This document shows positions 27,354 through 36,891 of a stretch of DNA of 64,000 bases, piece by piece. Where the stretch lies: assembly GCA_963781665.1 (NCBI GenBank), contig CAWAGA010000002.1, forward strand, positions 1,736,001-1,800,000, in the 5' to 3' direction. Source of the stretch: JAJYIW01 sp963781665. Lineage in GTDB: Bacteria > Chloroflexota > Anaerolineae > Anaerolineales > Anaerolineaceae. Positions within the stretch are counted from its first letter, which is position 1; each line of letters opens with the position of its first letter. The notes under the pieces were generated by a model, which saw only the letters and a program-made list of their open reading frames with translations, searched no databases and was not told the DNA's origin. Made by a program: the position numbers and the translations under genes.

Positions 27354-28142
27354 ATGAAGATACTCGTCATCACCGGCAGCTACCGGCGCAACGGTAATAC
27401 CGATCAGATCGTCGGACTGATTAAAGAGCATTTAGAGAAAGAAGCTCAGCGGCGGCTGGCGCAGCTGGAAATCGAAACGGTCTATCTGGGCCAGCAAAAC
27501 CTGCAATTTTGCCGCGGCTGCCGGGCCTGTTACGACCGCGGAGAGAACAACTGCCCGGCGAAAGACGGCTTGTTGGCGATCAAGACTAAAATGCTGGAGG
27601 GAGACGGGATTTTAATGGCCAGCCCGGTTTATGTGGACGATGTCAGCGGGCTCATCAAGAACTTCATCGATCGCCTATGCCACGTTTGTCACCGGCCACA
27701 GTTTGCCGGCAAAATAGCCTACCTGGTCGCGACGACCGGCAGCACACGGACCGGAAGGACGTTGGATACGATGAAACTGGCGCTGCGCACCTGGGGCTTC
27801 CATGTGGTAGGGCAGTCAGGTTATAAGATGGGCGCTTTAATGAAGCGGGAAGACACGCGAGCGCGCTTCGATGCGCAGGCAGCCAAAGCGGCTTATCAAC
27901 TATTCCAGGCCATCTCCCGGCAGAGTGCCCTCCATCCGGCCTTCTTTTCGTTGATGATGTTCAAGATCCAGCAAAATGCCTGGCAGACCAAAGGCCAGCC
28001 GGGTACGCTGGACTACCAATACTGGCAGCAGCGAGGCTGGTTTAACCCGCAGCGGACTTTCTATATTCCCCACGGGGCCAACCCGTTGAAAGTTGTCCTG
28101 GCCCGCCTGGCAGGGACCGTGATCGGTTGGTTTGTGGCCTGA
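27354..28142 (+). CDS. Flavodoxin-fold NAD(P)H-dependent oxidoreductase
   Basis: About 262 residues. The N-terminus MKILVITGSYRRNGNTDQI is the FMN phosphate loop of NADPH-dependent FMN reductases of the iron-sulfur flavoprotein type. The Cys pattern CRGCRACYDRGENNCP near residue 46 is usual for that family and may be partly cluster- or redox-related. A second conserved stretch is ASPVYVDDVSGLIKNFIDR. The start chosen, ATG 27354, has GAGGGA upstream and follows tetR by eight bases. The C-terminal 80 residues are an extension with a hydrophobic end. It probably reduces quinones or nitro compounds. Confidence 0.8.
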   Translation: MKILVITGSYRRNGNTDQIVGLIKEHLEKEAQRRLAQLEIETVYLGQQNLQFCRGCRACYDRGENNCPAKDGLLAIKTKMLEGDGILMASPVYVDDVSGLIKNFIDRLCHVCHRPQFAGKIAYLVATTGSTRTGRTLDTMKLALRTWGFHVVGQSGYKMGALMKREDTRARFDAQAAKAAYQLFQAISRQSALHPAFFSLMMFKIQQNAWQTKGQPGTLDYQYWQQRGWFNPQRTFYIPHGANPLKVVLARLAGTVIGWFVA

Positions 28143-28206
28143 GCCGTTCGCTCGGATAGCCTCGCAATCATCGTCTATTAAAGAATAAATTCACTCGCAA
28201 ATTTAC

Positions 28207-29490
28207 TTATCCGGAAAGCATCCCCGGTTCCGGTCGGGTTTCCATTGCCCGGTGTTTCCTGTTCGAATAACGGGCTGCCAGGAAGACCAAAACCCCGCCG
28301 ATGGCATATAAGCAGATGTTCAAGACAAACGGAAAGACTCGGTTCATCTCGGACAGGATTCCCCCGATCCAGCCAAATGGGGAGGTAAACAAGATCACCA
28401 CGACGTAGATCAAAGCCATAATCCGCGCCCGTTCCTTCTCGTCTACGGTCAATACCAGCATGCGGTCGACCTGGGGATTGATCGCCGCCATGCTGAGCGC
28501 TTCTAGGAAAGTGCTGGCCAGGAGCAGCAGGTAACTCTTCTGAGGAACCAGTACCAGGATCACCTGGCTGAGCAGGAAACCGCTGAACCCAACCAACATT
28601 GGGTTGCGGAAAGGTAAATTACGGATGCGCGGGACGATCACGAAAAAGAATACCAACATGAGCGCTGAACGGATGAAAGTATAGACAACAATATCCTGGG
28701 CCGGGATCATGATCTTGCGAGTAACCAGGATCGCCCAAAAAGTGTTAGTGATGGTCGAGCAGGTGCTGATGATTAACATGATGCCGATGGTATAAAGGGT
28801 TTGGGGTGTCCGCACAAGCTGTCCCAAAACACCTCGATATTCACCCACCAACGCGAAAAGGCTTTGGTTGACTGATTCTTTCATGCGGATCAACCCACGC
28901 TGGGTCTCGGTGGAAAAGCGGTAAAGGATGATGAATTTAATGGTCATCAAAACAAATGCCACAAGGAATAAAGCGCGCATCGTCGGGACCAGCGAGAAGA
29001 CGCCGATTAAAACCCCGGCCACAGGAGCGAAAAAGGCAGAGATCAGGCCGGAAATGTAAATCCAGGAGTAAATATCGACCAGGAAGGCCGGGTCTGCATC
29101 TTCGACTAACAGGCAGGTCCACGAAGTCATGGTCATGCGCCACAGGCTGTTGACTACCGCGGCAATGAGGAAATAGGTGAAATTTTGGGCGAAGGCCCAG
29201 ATCAGGCAGGGGATGCTCCAGGAGATGGTATCGAATATGAAAGTGGTCTTGCGCCGGCCCAGTTTATCGGTGACCACTCCTCCGATCAACGACGAACCGA
29301 TTTGCAGGACCAGGCCAACGGTAACGATCAATCCGATCTGAACGTCATTCAGGCCTAAGGCCAGCATATAGATTGATACATAAGGGGTGTACAGGTTGTA
29401 GGGTATGCCCCACAACGGCTCAGTAAAGACGCATGCCCGTACATTGCCACGTAGACTGCGTAAGGTTTTAACTAATGGATGAGAAAACAA
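28207..29490 (-). CDS. MFS transporter
   Basis: A 427-residue membrane protein with about twelve hydrophobic helices. The segment GGVVTDKLGRRKTTF is the MFS loop 2-3 signature, and the charged loop after helix 6 separates the halves. It converges with the flavodoxin-fold gene. It starts far from any partner gene, so it is probably monocistronic. Substrate unknown. Confidence 0.82.
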   Translation of the reverse strand: MFSHPLVKTLRSLRGNVRACVFTEPLWGIPYNLYTPYVSIYMLALGLNDVQIGLIVTVGLVLQIGSSLIGGVVTDKLGRRKTTFIFDTISWSIPCLIWAFAQNFTYFLIAAVVNSLWRMTMTSWTCLLVEDADPAFLVDIYSWIYISGLISAFFAPVAGVLIGVFSLVPTMRALFLVAFVLMTIKFIILYRFSTETQRGLIRMKESVNQSLFALVGEYRGVLGQLVRTPQTLYTIGIMLIISTCSTITNTFWAILVTRKIMIPAQDIVVYTFIRSALMLVFFFVIVPRIRNLPFRNPMLVGFSGFLLSQVILVLVPQKSYLLLLASTFLEALSMAAINPQVDRMLVLTVDEKERARIMALIYVVVILFTSPFGWIGGILSEMNRVFPFVLNICLYAIGGVLVFLAARYSNRKHRAMETRPEPGMLSG

Positions 29491-29729
29491 TCGTGATGTC
29501 CTGGATGCTTAATATTGACCAGCCTGAAAGGGTGTCCTCGGATTGTATCATTTCCCCTGAAAATCAGGATACAATTTAAACACGAATGATTTGTATGGGA
29601 CGAATTGGCATGAACTGTTATATTAAACACGATTCAGCTAAAAAAGTGGTTGTCGAAAAAAACTAATGACATGGGTTTATACGATTGATTCTGTAATCAG
29701 AAAAACCTCAAATCTCAGGAGTCTTTGCA

Positions 29730-30170
29730 ATGTCAATAATTGAACCCGGATTAACCGGTGAAAAGACATTAACCGTCCTGGAAAGCGATACCGCCCGGGC
29801 TTCGGCTGATGAAAGCCTGCCTGCGGTGCTGAGCACGCCGCGCATCGTCAGCCTGTTAGAGAATACAGCTCATAATGTCGTGCTGCCCCACCTGAAGGAA
29901 GGTCAAACAACCGTCGGCATTCTGGTCAATATCCACCATATGGCAGCCACCCCGGTTGGAATGCAGGTCAAGACCCGGGCAGAATTGCTGGAAGTCGACC
30001 GGCGCCGCCTGCGGTTTAAAGTCGAGGCCTGGGATGAGGTCGAAAAAATTGCCGAGGGTGAGCATGAACGTTTTATTATCGACAAGGATCGATTCGAAGA
30101 GCGGCTGGTGGAGAAGAGAAAGGTGATGGGGAAGTCTGGTAATCTGGCTAACAATCACCCAGGCAAGTAG
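29730..30170 (+). CDS. Hotdog-fold thioesterase, fluoroacetyl-CoA thioesterase (FlK)-like
   Basis: A 146-residue hotdog protein of the FlK-like thioesterase family. The segment STPRIVSLLENTAHNVV holds the Thr and Glu, and VNIHHMAATPVG holds the His, that match the FlK catalytic set. CAGGAG lies near the start. It most likely hydrolyses a short acyl-CoA; fluoroacetyl-CoA specificity should not be assumed. It stands about 100 bases before the ferredoxin and geranylgeranyl reductase genes in the same direction. Confidence 0.8.
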   Translation: MSIIEPGLTGEKTLTVLESDTARASADESLPAVLSTPRIVSLLENTAHNVVLPHLKEGQTTVGILVNIHHMAATPVGMQVKTRAELLEVDRRRLRFKVEAWDEVEKIAEGEHERFIIDKDRFEERLVEKRKVMGKSGNLANNHPGK

Positions 30171-30276
30171 AGATTCGGGTACGAAGCAGCGGAAAACAAG
30201 TGGGCTCCGGTGATCCTATTCCTGTCTACCAGCCCCGAACAACGCAATCACAAATTACTACTGTAGGAGCGAAACG

Positions 30277-30507
30277 GTGTTCCAGAAATCGCAAAATCCG
30301 GGTAAAACCAGGCACCAGGCCGTCGTAAATTACACCCTCTGCCTTTACTGTGGGGCCTGCGCCGGCGCTTGCACTGAGAATTCCATTTTTCTTCACGGCG
30401 CCCATCTCACCATCGACGAAGACTGTTCGGGTTGTGGACGCTGCACCAACGCCTGCCCGGTCCAGGCCCTCTCTCTGGGTCCCAACCAGGAGATTGCAAT
30501 CGCATGA
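30277..30507 (+). CDS. Two-cluster 4Fe-4S ferredoxin paired with a geranylgeranyl reductase-family gene
   Basis: A 76-residue ferredoxin with two complete cluster motifs, CLYCGACAGACT and CSGCGRCTNACP. The stop overlaps the next ATG (ATGA), so the two genes are translationally coupled. This makes it the probable electron donor of the downstream flavoprotein, a pairing known for archaeal-type geranylgeranyl reductases. Confidence 0.85.
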   Translation: MFQKSQNPGKTRHQAVVNYTLCLYCGACAGACTENSIFLHGAHLTIDEDCSGCGRCTNACPVQALSLGPNQEIAIA

Positions 30508-31700
30508 AACCGTCATACGACGTGATCGTGGTCGGAGCCGGCCCGGCTGGTTCTGTTGCCGCCCGGCGAGCAGCAGAGGGCGGGTTGAAGACCTTGTTGA
30601 TCGAAAAACGCCAGGAGATCGGCTCACCGGTGCGCTGCGCTGAAGCCGTTGGCATCGAGGCTACCCGTCCCTATCTGGCTCCCGACCCGGGTTGGATCGA
30701 TGCAACCATCACGGCATTCAAGGTGGTCAACTCCCTGGGCGTGGGCGTCAAAGTGCCGCCTACCGAAACGACGCTGGTTGTCAACCGCAAGGTTTTCGAT
30801 TTCCAACTGGCGCTGCAGGCAGCCCGCTGCGGAGCTGATGTCAAGGCGAAGACGACCGCGGTTGACCTGGTATTTGATGGAATTGCAGTCAGGGGGGTCA
30901 AACTTGAATCGATGGGCAGGACCGAGACCATTTCGGCCGCGCTGGTGGTAGCCGCCGATGGGACCGAATCGCAGGTCGCCCGCTGGGCCGGGTTGAAAAC
31001 CGTCATACCGCCAGCAGATTACTACCTGGGTGCAGAGTTCCTATTGGCTGGCTTGAAAGACCAGATCGATCCCCAGATGTGTGAATACCATCTGGACCAG
31101 TCGCTGGCACCCGGCGGTTACCTGTGGGTCTTCCCCAAAGGCCCCGATCTGGCTAACGTTGGTCTGGTGGTGCCCTCCAACAACCACAGGCAGTCGCAGA
31201 GTGCATTCAACTATCTGGAGCAGTTTGTCGAACGCCATTTTCCCGGGACAAGCGTGATGGCAGTGATCGCCGGAGGCATTCCAGCCGGGGGGGCATTGAA
31301 AACCCTGGTGTGCGATGGGCTGCTGGTCGTCGGCGATGCAGCCCACCAGGCCGATCCATTGACTGCCGGCGGGATCAACCTGGGAATGTTTGCTGCCGAC
31401 ATGGCCATGCAGGTCGCCATCCCGGCAGTCAAAGCCGGCGATACCACCCGAGCCAGGCTGCAAGAATATGAGACCCGTTGGCACAAACGATTTGGAAAAG
31501 AGCACGCAACCCTGTACAAGCTCCGCCAGATCATGACTCGTATGAGCCAGGAACGCATCGACGCGCTGGTCGCAAGGGCTTCCGACCTACCGTTGGGCGA
31601 GATGAACCTCAGCCAGATCCTGCTGGCTTTACTCAAAAATGACCCTTTGTTGTTGTTTGAAGCTCGAGCGCTGATTGCAACAGGCCTTCTGGGCAAATAA
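30504..31700 (+). CDS. Geranylgeranyl reductase-family FAD protein
   Basis: A 398-residue flavoprotein. The N-terminus has the FAD fold VIVVGAGPAGSVAARRAAEGG, followed by the family segment KRQEIGSPVRCAEAVG; the C-terminal FAD motif is VVGDAAHQADPLTAGGINLGM. This family saturates isoprenoid double bonds in archaeal lipids, chlorophyll side chains and menaquinone tails. In a non-photosynthetic Chloroflexota the natural substrate is probably a menaquinone tail or a polyprenyl carrier, which is inference. The frame is open upstream, but the ATG at 30504, overlapping the ferredoxin stop, is the natural start. Confidence 0.86.
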   Translation: MKPSYDVIVVGAGPAGSVAARRAAEGGLKTLLIEKRQEIGSPVRCAEAVGIEATRPYLAPDPGWIDATITAFKVVNSLGVGVKVPPTETTLVVNRKVFDFQLALQAARCGADVKAKTTAVDLVFDGIAVRGVKLESMGRTETISAALVVAADGTESQVARWAGLKTVIPPADYYLGAEFLLAGLKDQIDPQMCEYHLDQSLAPGGYLWVFPKGPDLANVGLVVPSNNHRQSQSAFNYLEQFVERHFPGTSVMAVIAGGIPAGGALKTLVCDGLLVVGDAAHQADPLTAGGINLGMFAADMAMQVAIPAVKAGDTTRARLQEYETRWHKRFGKEHATLYKLRQIMTRMSQERIDALVARASDLPLGEMNLSQILLALLKNDPLLLFEARALIATGLLGK

Positions 31701-31737
31701 TACACCCATGATCCAGTGGATGTAATGGACCGGATTA

Positions 31738-31911
31738 ATGGGTTTTACCCTGGTATATACCTTCAATACTGCGATTGGCCGGATGTTCTTGACCATGCCT
31801 TCGGCCTATAGTTCACGCTACATGACCCTGGTTATTTCTGGGTTGTTGGCCATTTGCCTGGAGTTACTAGGCCTGCAAACAAAAGGGGTCAAGAGAAAAA
31901 ACCATACTTAA
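31738..31911 (+). pseudogene. Fragment of a polytopic membrane protein
   Basis: A 57-codon frame encodes YTFNTAIGRMFLTMPSA followed by SSRYMTLVISG and a hydrophobic helix. The pattern A-x-GR...A..SRY is typical of one loop of large bacterial membrane proteins related to O-antigen or polysaccharide export. There is no Shine-Dalgarno and no rest of the gene nearby, so it is best read as a remnant. Confidence 0.35.
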
Positions 31912-31944
31912 TTTACAGATCTAGGGCTTTTCCTGCAGCTTTAT

Positions 31945-32532
31945 TTACGCCACTAATTTTTGTCCGAGATCGTGAGCCCATCTCTTGATAAATGGCCAGT
32001 TGCGGTAGTCTCCCGGTTGGGCCTGGACGATGAGCAATACAAAAACCATCTGCCATAATTTCAAGCGGCGGATCTCCAGCTTACCGCCAAAAAAACCAAT
32101 GCTGACCGGTTTAACCGCCGGGCCAGCTTTCATCACCGGGTTGAGATAGTTGCTGACACTGGTATAACGCTCCTTCAGACTCAGCCGTTTGCCCTTAGGC
32201 GCTTTCGCCAGATCAGGATCAAGGCAAATTGGCTGGTCCGCTTTATCCCCTCCCGAATTGGACGTTAAAGACAAGGCGGTCATGAAATAAGCCACCGGCA
32301 CCTGGCTTAAGGCCTGGCAATGCCGCTTCACAAAGCGGACTGCTGAGCGGTGCCATCCCAGGATCATGGGAGCGCCGATGACAACTGCAGTATAGCTCTC
32401 AAGGCTGCTGACCTCCTCCAGGCGATGCACTTCGACCTCCAGCCCCTGGCCAGACAACTCCCTGGCAATCGTCTCCGCCACCTTCTGCGTCGACCCGGCA
32501 TTGGTCGAATAAGCAACCAATACATTTCCCAT
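31945..32532 (-). CDS. Flavodoxin-domain protein (HemG-like)
   Basis: A 195-residue flavodoxin. The N-terminus VLVAYSTNAGSTQKVAETIA is the FMN phosphate-binding loop, and VVIGAPMILGWHRSAVRFVKRH resembles the loop of protoporphyrinogen-oxidase type flavodoxins (HemG). The C-terminal 90 residues are an extension with basic residues and a hydrophobic stretch, perhaps membrane-associated. No heme genes are adjacent, so a general electron-transfer role is equally possible. It follows the beta-helix gene at 129 bases. Confidence 0.75.
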   Translation of the reverse strand: MGNVLVAYSTNAGSTQKVAETIARELSGQGLEVEVHRLEEVSSLESYTAVVIGAPMILGWHRSAVRFVKRHCQALSQVPVAYFMTALSLTSNSGGDKADQPICLDPDLAKAPKGKRLSLKERYTSVSNYLNPVMKAGPAVKPVSIGFFGGKLEIRRLKLWQMVFVLLIVQAQPGDYRNWPFIKRWAHDLGQKLVA

Positions 32533-32660
32533 TTAACCCTCCCACCATTCCGCGGATCGAATTCAGAGATTCGAGAGCCGTTGAATTCGATCCGCCATTA
32601 AAACACATATCCCAATCCCCGACTCTCGATTTTTCGATAAATTTCTAAGCTGTCTATTTT

Positions 32661-34802
32661 CTATGTTCGTCTCCCAATCTGCTTCATTGGGATCGGTACA
32701 AACCCCAATCCCAGGGCCGGAGAACCGGCTTGAAGACGGTAGTCTTCCTGGCCCGGGTCGAGCATCTGTGGATCGGCGAAAATCGAATGGCGGTCGAAGC
32801 CTATCGCCTGCCATTCAGCCAGGCTTGAGCGTTCCAGGTTGAGGGGATGCAGTTCCCACTGGACCCGCAAATCCTCGGCAGCCGGAGCAAAGATGACGTT
32901 CTCATCGCAGCGTTCCAGGGTGGCGTCAGTCCAGGCATGCCACCAATACAGAAAGGCATCTTTACGTCCGGTGGTAAATATATTTCGCACGAAGTGGTTG
33001 CCGCGGAACATTCCTTTCGTATGCTCGTTTCCCGCTCGCAGCGGCGGAAAATCGCAGCCCCAGACTGCCAGCTTGCAATCCTGGAAGATATTGTTTTCAA
33101 TCAGGTTGTGCTGACCGGCGTGGATCTGGACCCCAATCCCTGCCCTGACAACCACATTGCCATAAACCAGGCAGTTGCTGGTGTAATCGTCCAGGTAAAT
33201 GCCGCGGGTCGTCCAATCGTCGACCACCTGGCCGTGCTCTACCCGGCAGCCGGGGACATCAACGATCAGGTTGTAGCGGATGACATGACCCGAGCGCTGG
33301 TCATGGACCTCCACCCACGGGCTGGGGGTATCCATCCAGGAATTGATCGCCCCGGTATCGTGGATAGCCAGGCATACCCGGCGGATTTCGTTGTATTCAA
33401 CGTAATTGCGGCCCAACCCATTGCTGCCCAGGTTGACAGCATGGTGGGGCAGGTCGTGAAAATCATTGTGAGCCACCCGGCAGCCATCGCTGGTCCCCAG
33501 GAAAACCCCGGCAACCAGGTTGACCAGGGTGCCGACGTGATGGATTTCATTGCCGGTCACCTCACAAAACAGTGGGTGGAAAGGCCGGTCGCCCGCCAGG
33601 ACGATCCCGTTGACTCCAGCATAAGCGATCTCATTATTGCAAACGGCAGTCCTGTAGTTGGCCCGTTCAAGATAAATACCATTACCTCCCACCTGGTCGA
33701 AGGTGCATCCCTCAATAGCACAATTACGGGTGCCCCTCAAGTGAAGAGCCTCGCCTGCATATATCCACCCTTGCTGAGGGATCATTGCGCCAATGCCCTG
33801 GACACCCTGGCGATGGTAATCGTCGCCGGTTGTCGTGCAGGTGAAGGTCAGGCCGCGGATGGACACCCATTGGATGTCTCGCAGGCTGACCAGGCAGTCC
33901 AGCGCCGGGACCTCGACTCCACGCGGATCCCAACCTTCCTCAGGCGGTTTGAAATACAGGGTTCGCTCTTCGGTATCCAGGCACCAATCCCCCGGCTCGG
34001 TTACCTCTTCAAGCACGTTCTCGACAAAGAAACGGTTAGTTTCACCGAAACTCAGGTCCATATACCAGGGCTGCCAGTCCAGCTGGATTGGTTCGCGAGC
34101 CAGGCGCAAGGTATTTGCCTTGAGATCGATATTGGCTATCGGTATGATGTTATTACACCAACCCCAACCGCCGTATATGTTGGCTTCTGCCTGCCAGGGC
34201 TTTTGCCAGCGGCGAGGAAAACTATCCACCGGGAATCGTAAAGCGATATACTCCAGCTCATCAACCGGACCTTCCGGAATGATCCAACCGCCGGCAATGG
34301 GGTTGGCCGGGTCGAACTTGGGCCAGCGCGAGCGGCGCATCCGGCAGCCTTCGTAAAACAGCTGGCGCGGCCTGCCATGCCAGAAGAGCCGCTCCGGTGC
34401 CGGGGCCTTCAAGATTCCATCTTGGAAAGGCTGCCAACTCTGGACCACTACTCCACCTGTCAGCACCGGTTTCTCTCCTGGATAAGCCTCCCAGATGATT
34501 GGAGCCTGTTCACTCCCGCTGTCCTCAGCCCGCAGTTGGAAGGTTTCGTCCAGGCGGTAAGTGCCGCCGCGCAATTGGACGGTAATGGGATCAGGCAGAG
34601 AACCAAGTGGCGAAAGGTGAGTATCGCGGGCATTTTCAGATTGGGTTGATGGGGTCTGTGGCTGTAAATTTTTCAACACACGGATGGCATTACGCGCCTG
34701 GTTGAGGGTACGGAAAGGCCCATCTGTTCGATCCGCGTTGGGATCAGGGAGGGTCCCGGACCAGGCATCATCTCCCAGCGGAGAGACATAATAAGTTGGC
34801 AT
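32661..34802 (-). CDS. Right-handed parallel beta-helix protein, probable glycoside hydrolase
   Basis: A 713-residue protein with a beta-helix core. The N-terminus YYVSPLGDDAWSGTLPDPN leading to GPFRTLNQARNAIR is typical of pectate-lyase-like and GH141/GH120-type proteins. Asn-rich turns such as NEIAYAGVNGIVLAG, NEIHHVG and NVVVRAGIG repeat every 20-25 residues over residues 330-620. There is no signal peptide, so it acts inside the cell or is exported another way. It is in line with L-arabinose isomerase, which supports a role in breaking arabinose- or xylose-containing oligosaccharides. The exact family is uncertain. Confidence 0.75.
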   Translation of the reverse strand: MPTYYVSPLGDDAWSGTLPDPNADRTDGPFRTLNQARNAIRVLKNLQPQTPSTQSENARDTHLSPLGSLPDPITVQLRGGTYRLDETFQLRAEDSGSEQAPIIWEAYPGEKPVLTGGVVVQSWQPFQDGILKAPAPERLFWHGRPRQLFYEGCRMRRSRWPKFDPANPIAGGWIIPEGPVDELEYIALRFPVDSFPRRWQKPWQAEANIYGGWGWCNNIIPIANIDLKANTLRLAREPIQLDWQPWYMDLSFGETNRFFVENVLEEVTEPGDWCLDTEERTLYFKPPEEGWDPRGVEVPALDCLVSLRDIQWVSIRGLTFTCTTTGDDYHRQGVQGIGAMIPQQGWIYAGEALHLRGTRNCAIEGCTFDQVGGNGIYLERANYRTAVCNNEIAYAGVNGIVLAGDRPFHPLFCEVTGNEIHHVGTLVNLVAGVFLGTSDGCRVAHNDFHDLPHHAVNLGSNGLGRNYVEYNEIRRVCLAIHDTGAINSWMDTPSPWVEVHDQRSGHVIRYNLIVDVPGCRVEHGQVVDDWTTRGIYLDDYTSNCLVYGNVVVRAGIGVQIHAGQHNLIENNIFQDCKLAVWGCDFPPLRAGNEHTKGMFRGNHFVRNIFTTGRKDAFLYWWHAWTDATLERCDENVIFAPAAEDLRVQWELHPLNLERSSLAEWQAIGFDRHSIFADPQMLDPGQEDYRLQAGSPALGLGFVPIPMKQIGRRT

Positions 34803-34960
34803 TTTGGAACGTTCCTTGTTAATGCGAGAATTGTGATTCTTTAAAGAATTTAAATCTATTATATTCGGAATGGTTCAATTTGCGTCTCGGCGGCGGTGCG
34901 AGGCAAGATAGATCTACAAGACCGGGTGAACTTCTTTTACCTTGCCCATAGCACACGACC

Positions 34961-35293
34961 TTACACCTGTGGGGCGGCTGCCGGCCTGGGTATTTTTGAC
35001 TTGTCCGCCATCCGCCCGGTTTGGGGAATCAGCACGACCAGTGCGTTTAAAATTTCTCCGGCTGCACTGGCAATGCACAACCATTTTCGCCGCTGTAATC
35101 GTTCCGACAGCCACCCTGCCAGGATTCCCGCCACGGCCAGCCCCAGGTAAAGAGCTGAAAAAAACAACCCGACTTGCGAGGAGTCTGCGCCGCGCTGGCT
35201 TAAGTAAACAGGCAGCATGGTCGCCATACCGCCGCCATTCCCTACGATCAAAATTAAGACCAGGCTGAATACTGATAGCTGTTTTTTCGACAT
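34961..35293 (-). pseudogene. MFS transporter, truncated after three helices
   Basis: Only 110 residues remain of what should be about 400. Helices 1-3 are present, including the AGWLSERLQRRKW loop signature, then the frame ends in QTGRMADKSKIPRPAAAPQV. Nothing of helices 4-12 is found in the 158 bases before the next gene. It starts 19 bases after araA, so it was probably the sugar transporter of the arabinose operon before a deletion. Confidence 0.7.
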
Positions 35294-35312
35294 CGACGGT
35301 TAATTTAACAGT

Positions 35313-36818
35313 TTACCAACCTTTTTCCAGGTGGTAATAGACTTCGTTCCAGCGCAGCTCTTTTTTGAAATCAGAAACTTGGGTATTGCTGTCAATTTTG
35401 AGGAACTCGATACCCGCCATCTCAGCGAAATCTTCGAGGTACCCAGCGGTGACAGCCTGGCTGTAAACAGTATGGTGCGCCCCACCTGCCAGGATCCAGG
35501 CTGCGGCTGCTGTCTTCAAACTGGGTCGTGGGATCCATAAAGCCCGGGCGACCGGCAGCCGGGGGAGGGGTTGGGCAGGTTCAACGACGTCGACCTCATT
35601 GACGACCAGGCGGAAGCGGTTGCCCATATCGATCAGCGAAGCATTTATCGCCGGACCGCTGCGAGCCGTAAACACCAAGCGGGCCGGATCGGCTTTACCC
35701 CCGATTGACAGTGGGTGGACTTCAAGGGAGGGCCGGCTTGCTGCGATAGATGGGCACACCTCGAGCATATGGGCGCCCAAAACCTGCATCCGGTCTCCAC
35801 CGAAGTGGTAGGTGTAATCCTCCATGAAGGAGGTGCCGCCCTCCATACCGGCAGCCATCACCTTCATCGCCCGAACAAGAGCAGCCGTCTTCCAATCGCC
35901 TTCGGCTCCAAAGCCGTATCCGGCAGCCATCAGGCGCTGCACCGCCAGGCCGGGGAGCTGCGCCAGAGTCCCCAGGTCTTCAAAGGTGGTAGTAAATGCC
36001 TTGAAATGGCCTTCCTCCAGAAATGTGCGTAGACCCAGTTCGATCCGGGCGGCTGAACGCAGAGCCTGGTATCTGTTGCCGTCCGACTGCAGCTCTTCCG
36101 CAACCATGTAAACATCAAAATATTCGGACACGAGCCGGTCGATCTCCACCTCAGACGTGGCGATAATCACCTTTTCCAGCTCATCGATTCCATATCCATT
36201 GACCCCATATCCCAGGCGGATTTGGGCCTCAACTTTATCGCCCTCAGTTACGGCCACCTCGCGCATATTGTCGCCGAAACGGGCGACCCGCAGACCCTGG
36301 GTATCGTGCCAGGCGCAGGCAGTCCTTGCCCATTGGCCGATCTCGGCCTGCACGCTGCCATCCTGCCAATAGCCAACGACCACCTTACGTTCCAGTCGCA
36401 TGCGTGATCCAATGAATCCAAACTCACGGTCACCATGGGCTGATTGGTTAAGGTTCATGAAGTCCATGTCGATTTCGTTCCAGGGGATATCGCGGTTGAA
36501 CTGGGTATGCAGGTGCAGGAAAGGTTTCTGGAGCGCCTTCAATCCGGCAATCCACATCTTGGCCGGCGAAAAAGTGTGCATCCAGGTGATCAATCCAACA
36601 CAATCTGCAGCCTGGTTAGCTTCCCGGCAGAGTGTGTAGATCGCCTGCGAGTTGGTCAACACCGGTTTGACAACCACCTTGACCGGGATAAGGATAGACT
36701 GCGAAAAGGCCTGGCTGATTATTCGGGCATGTTCGCCGACCTTTTCAAGCACTTCGCTGCCGTAAAGGTGCTGGCTTCCAGTGACAAACCAGACTTCGAG
36801 CTGTTTTAGTTCAATCAT
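35313..36818 (-). CDS. araA: L-arabinose isomerase
   Basis: A 501-residue protein, the same length as E. coli AraA. It begins with the conserved VWFVTGSQHLYG. The metal and active-site residues are in place: Glu in GAEGDWKTAA, Glu in FMEDYTYH, His in LGAHMLEVCPS and His in GGAHHTVYS. It converts L-arabinose to L-ribulose in the cytoplasm. No ribulokinase or epimerase lies beside it, so the rest of the pathway must be elsewhere. Downstream are a broken MFS gene and a beta-helix protein, forming the remains of an arabinose-use operon. Confidence 0.95.
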   Translation of the reverse strand: MIELKQLEVWFVTGSQHLYGSEVLEKVGEHARIISQAFSQSILIPVKVVVKPVLTNSQAIYTLCREANQAADCVGLITWMHTFSPAKMWIAGLKALQKPFLHLHTQFNRDIPWNEIDMDFMNLNQSAHGDREFGFIGSRMRLERKVVVGYWQDGSVQAEIGQWARTACAWHDTQGLRVARFGDNMREVAVTEGDKVEAQIRLGYGVNGYGIDELEKVIIATSEVEIDRLVSEYFDVYMVAEELQSDGNRYQALRSAARIELGLRTFLEEGHFKAFTTTFEDLGTLAQLPGLAVQRLMAAGYGFGAEGDWKTAALVRAMKVMAAGMEGGTSFMEDYTYHFGGDRMQVLGAHMLEVCPSIAASRPSLEVHPLSIGGKADPARLVFTARSGPAINASLIDMGNRFRLVVNEVDVVEPAQPLPRLPVARALWIPRPSLKTAAAAWILAGGAHHTVYSQAVTAGYLEDFAEMAGIEFLKIDSNTQVSDFKKELRWNEVYYHLEKGW

Positions 36819-36891
36819 GGGTTTTTCTCCTTGTACAAACGATGGCAGAGAGTCGCTATAGGAATATGATTTTCAGGTAATCAGGAGGCAG

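Noticed and set aside
32847..34241. 464-codon plus-strand frame
   Set aside because: Antisense to the beta-helix protein; no ribosome binding site and no coherent motifs.
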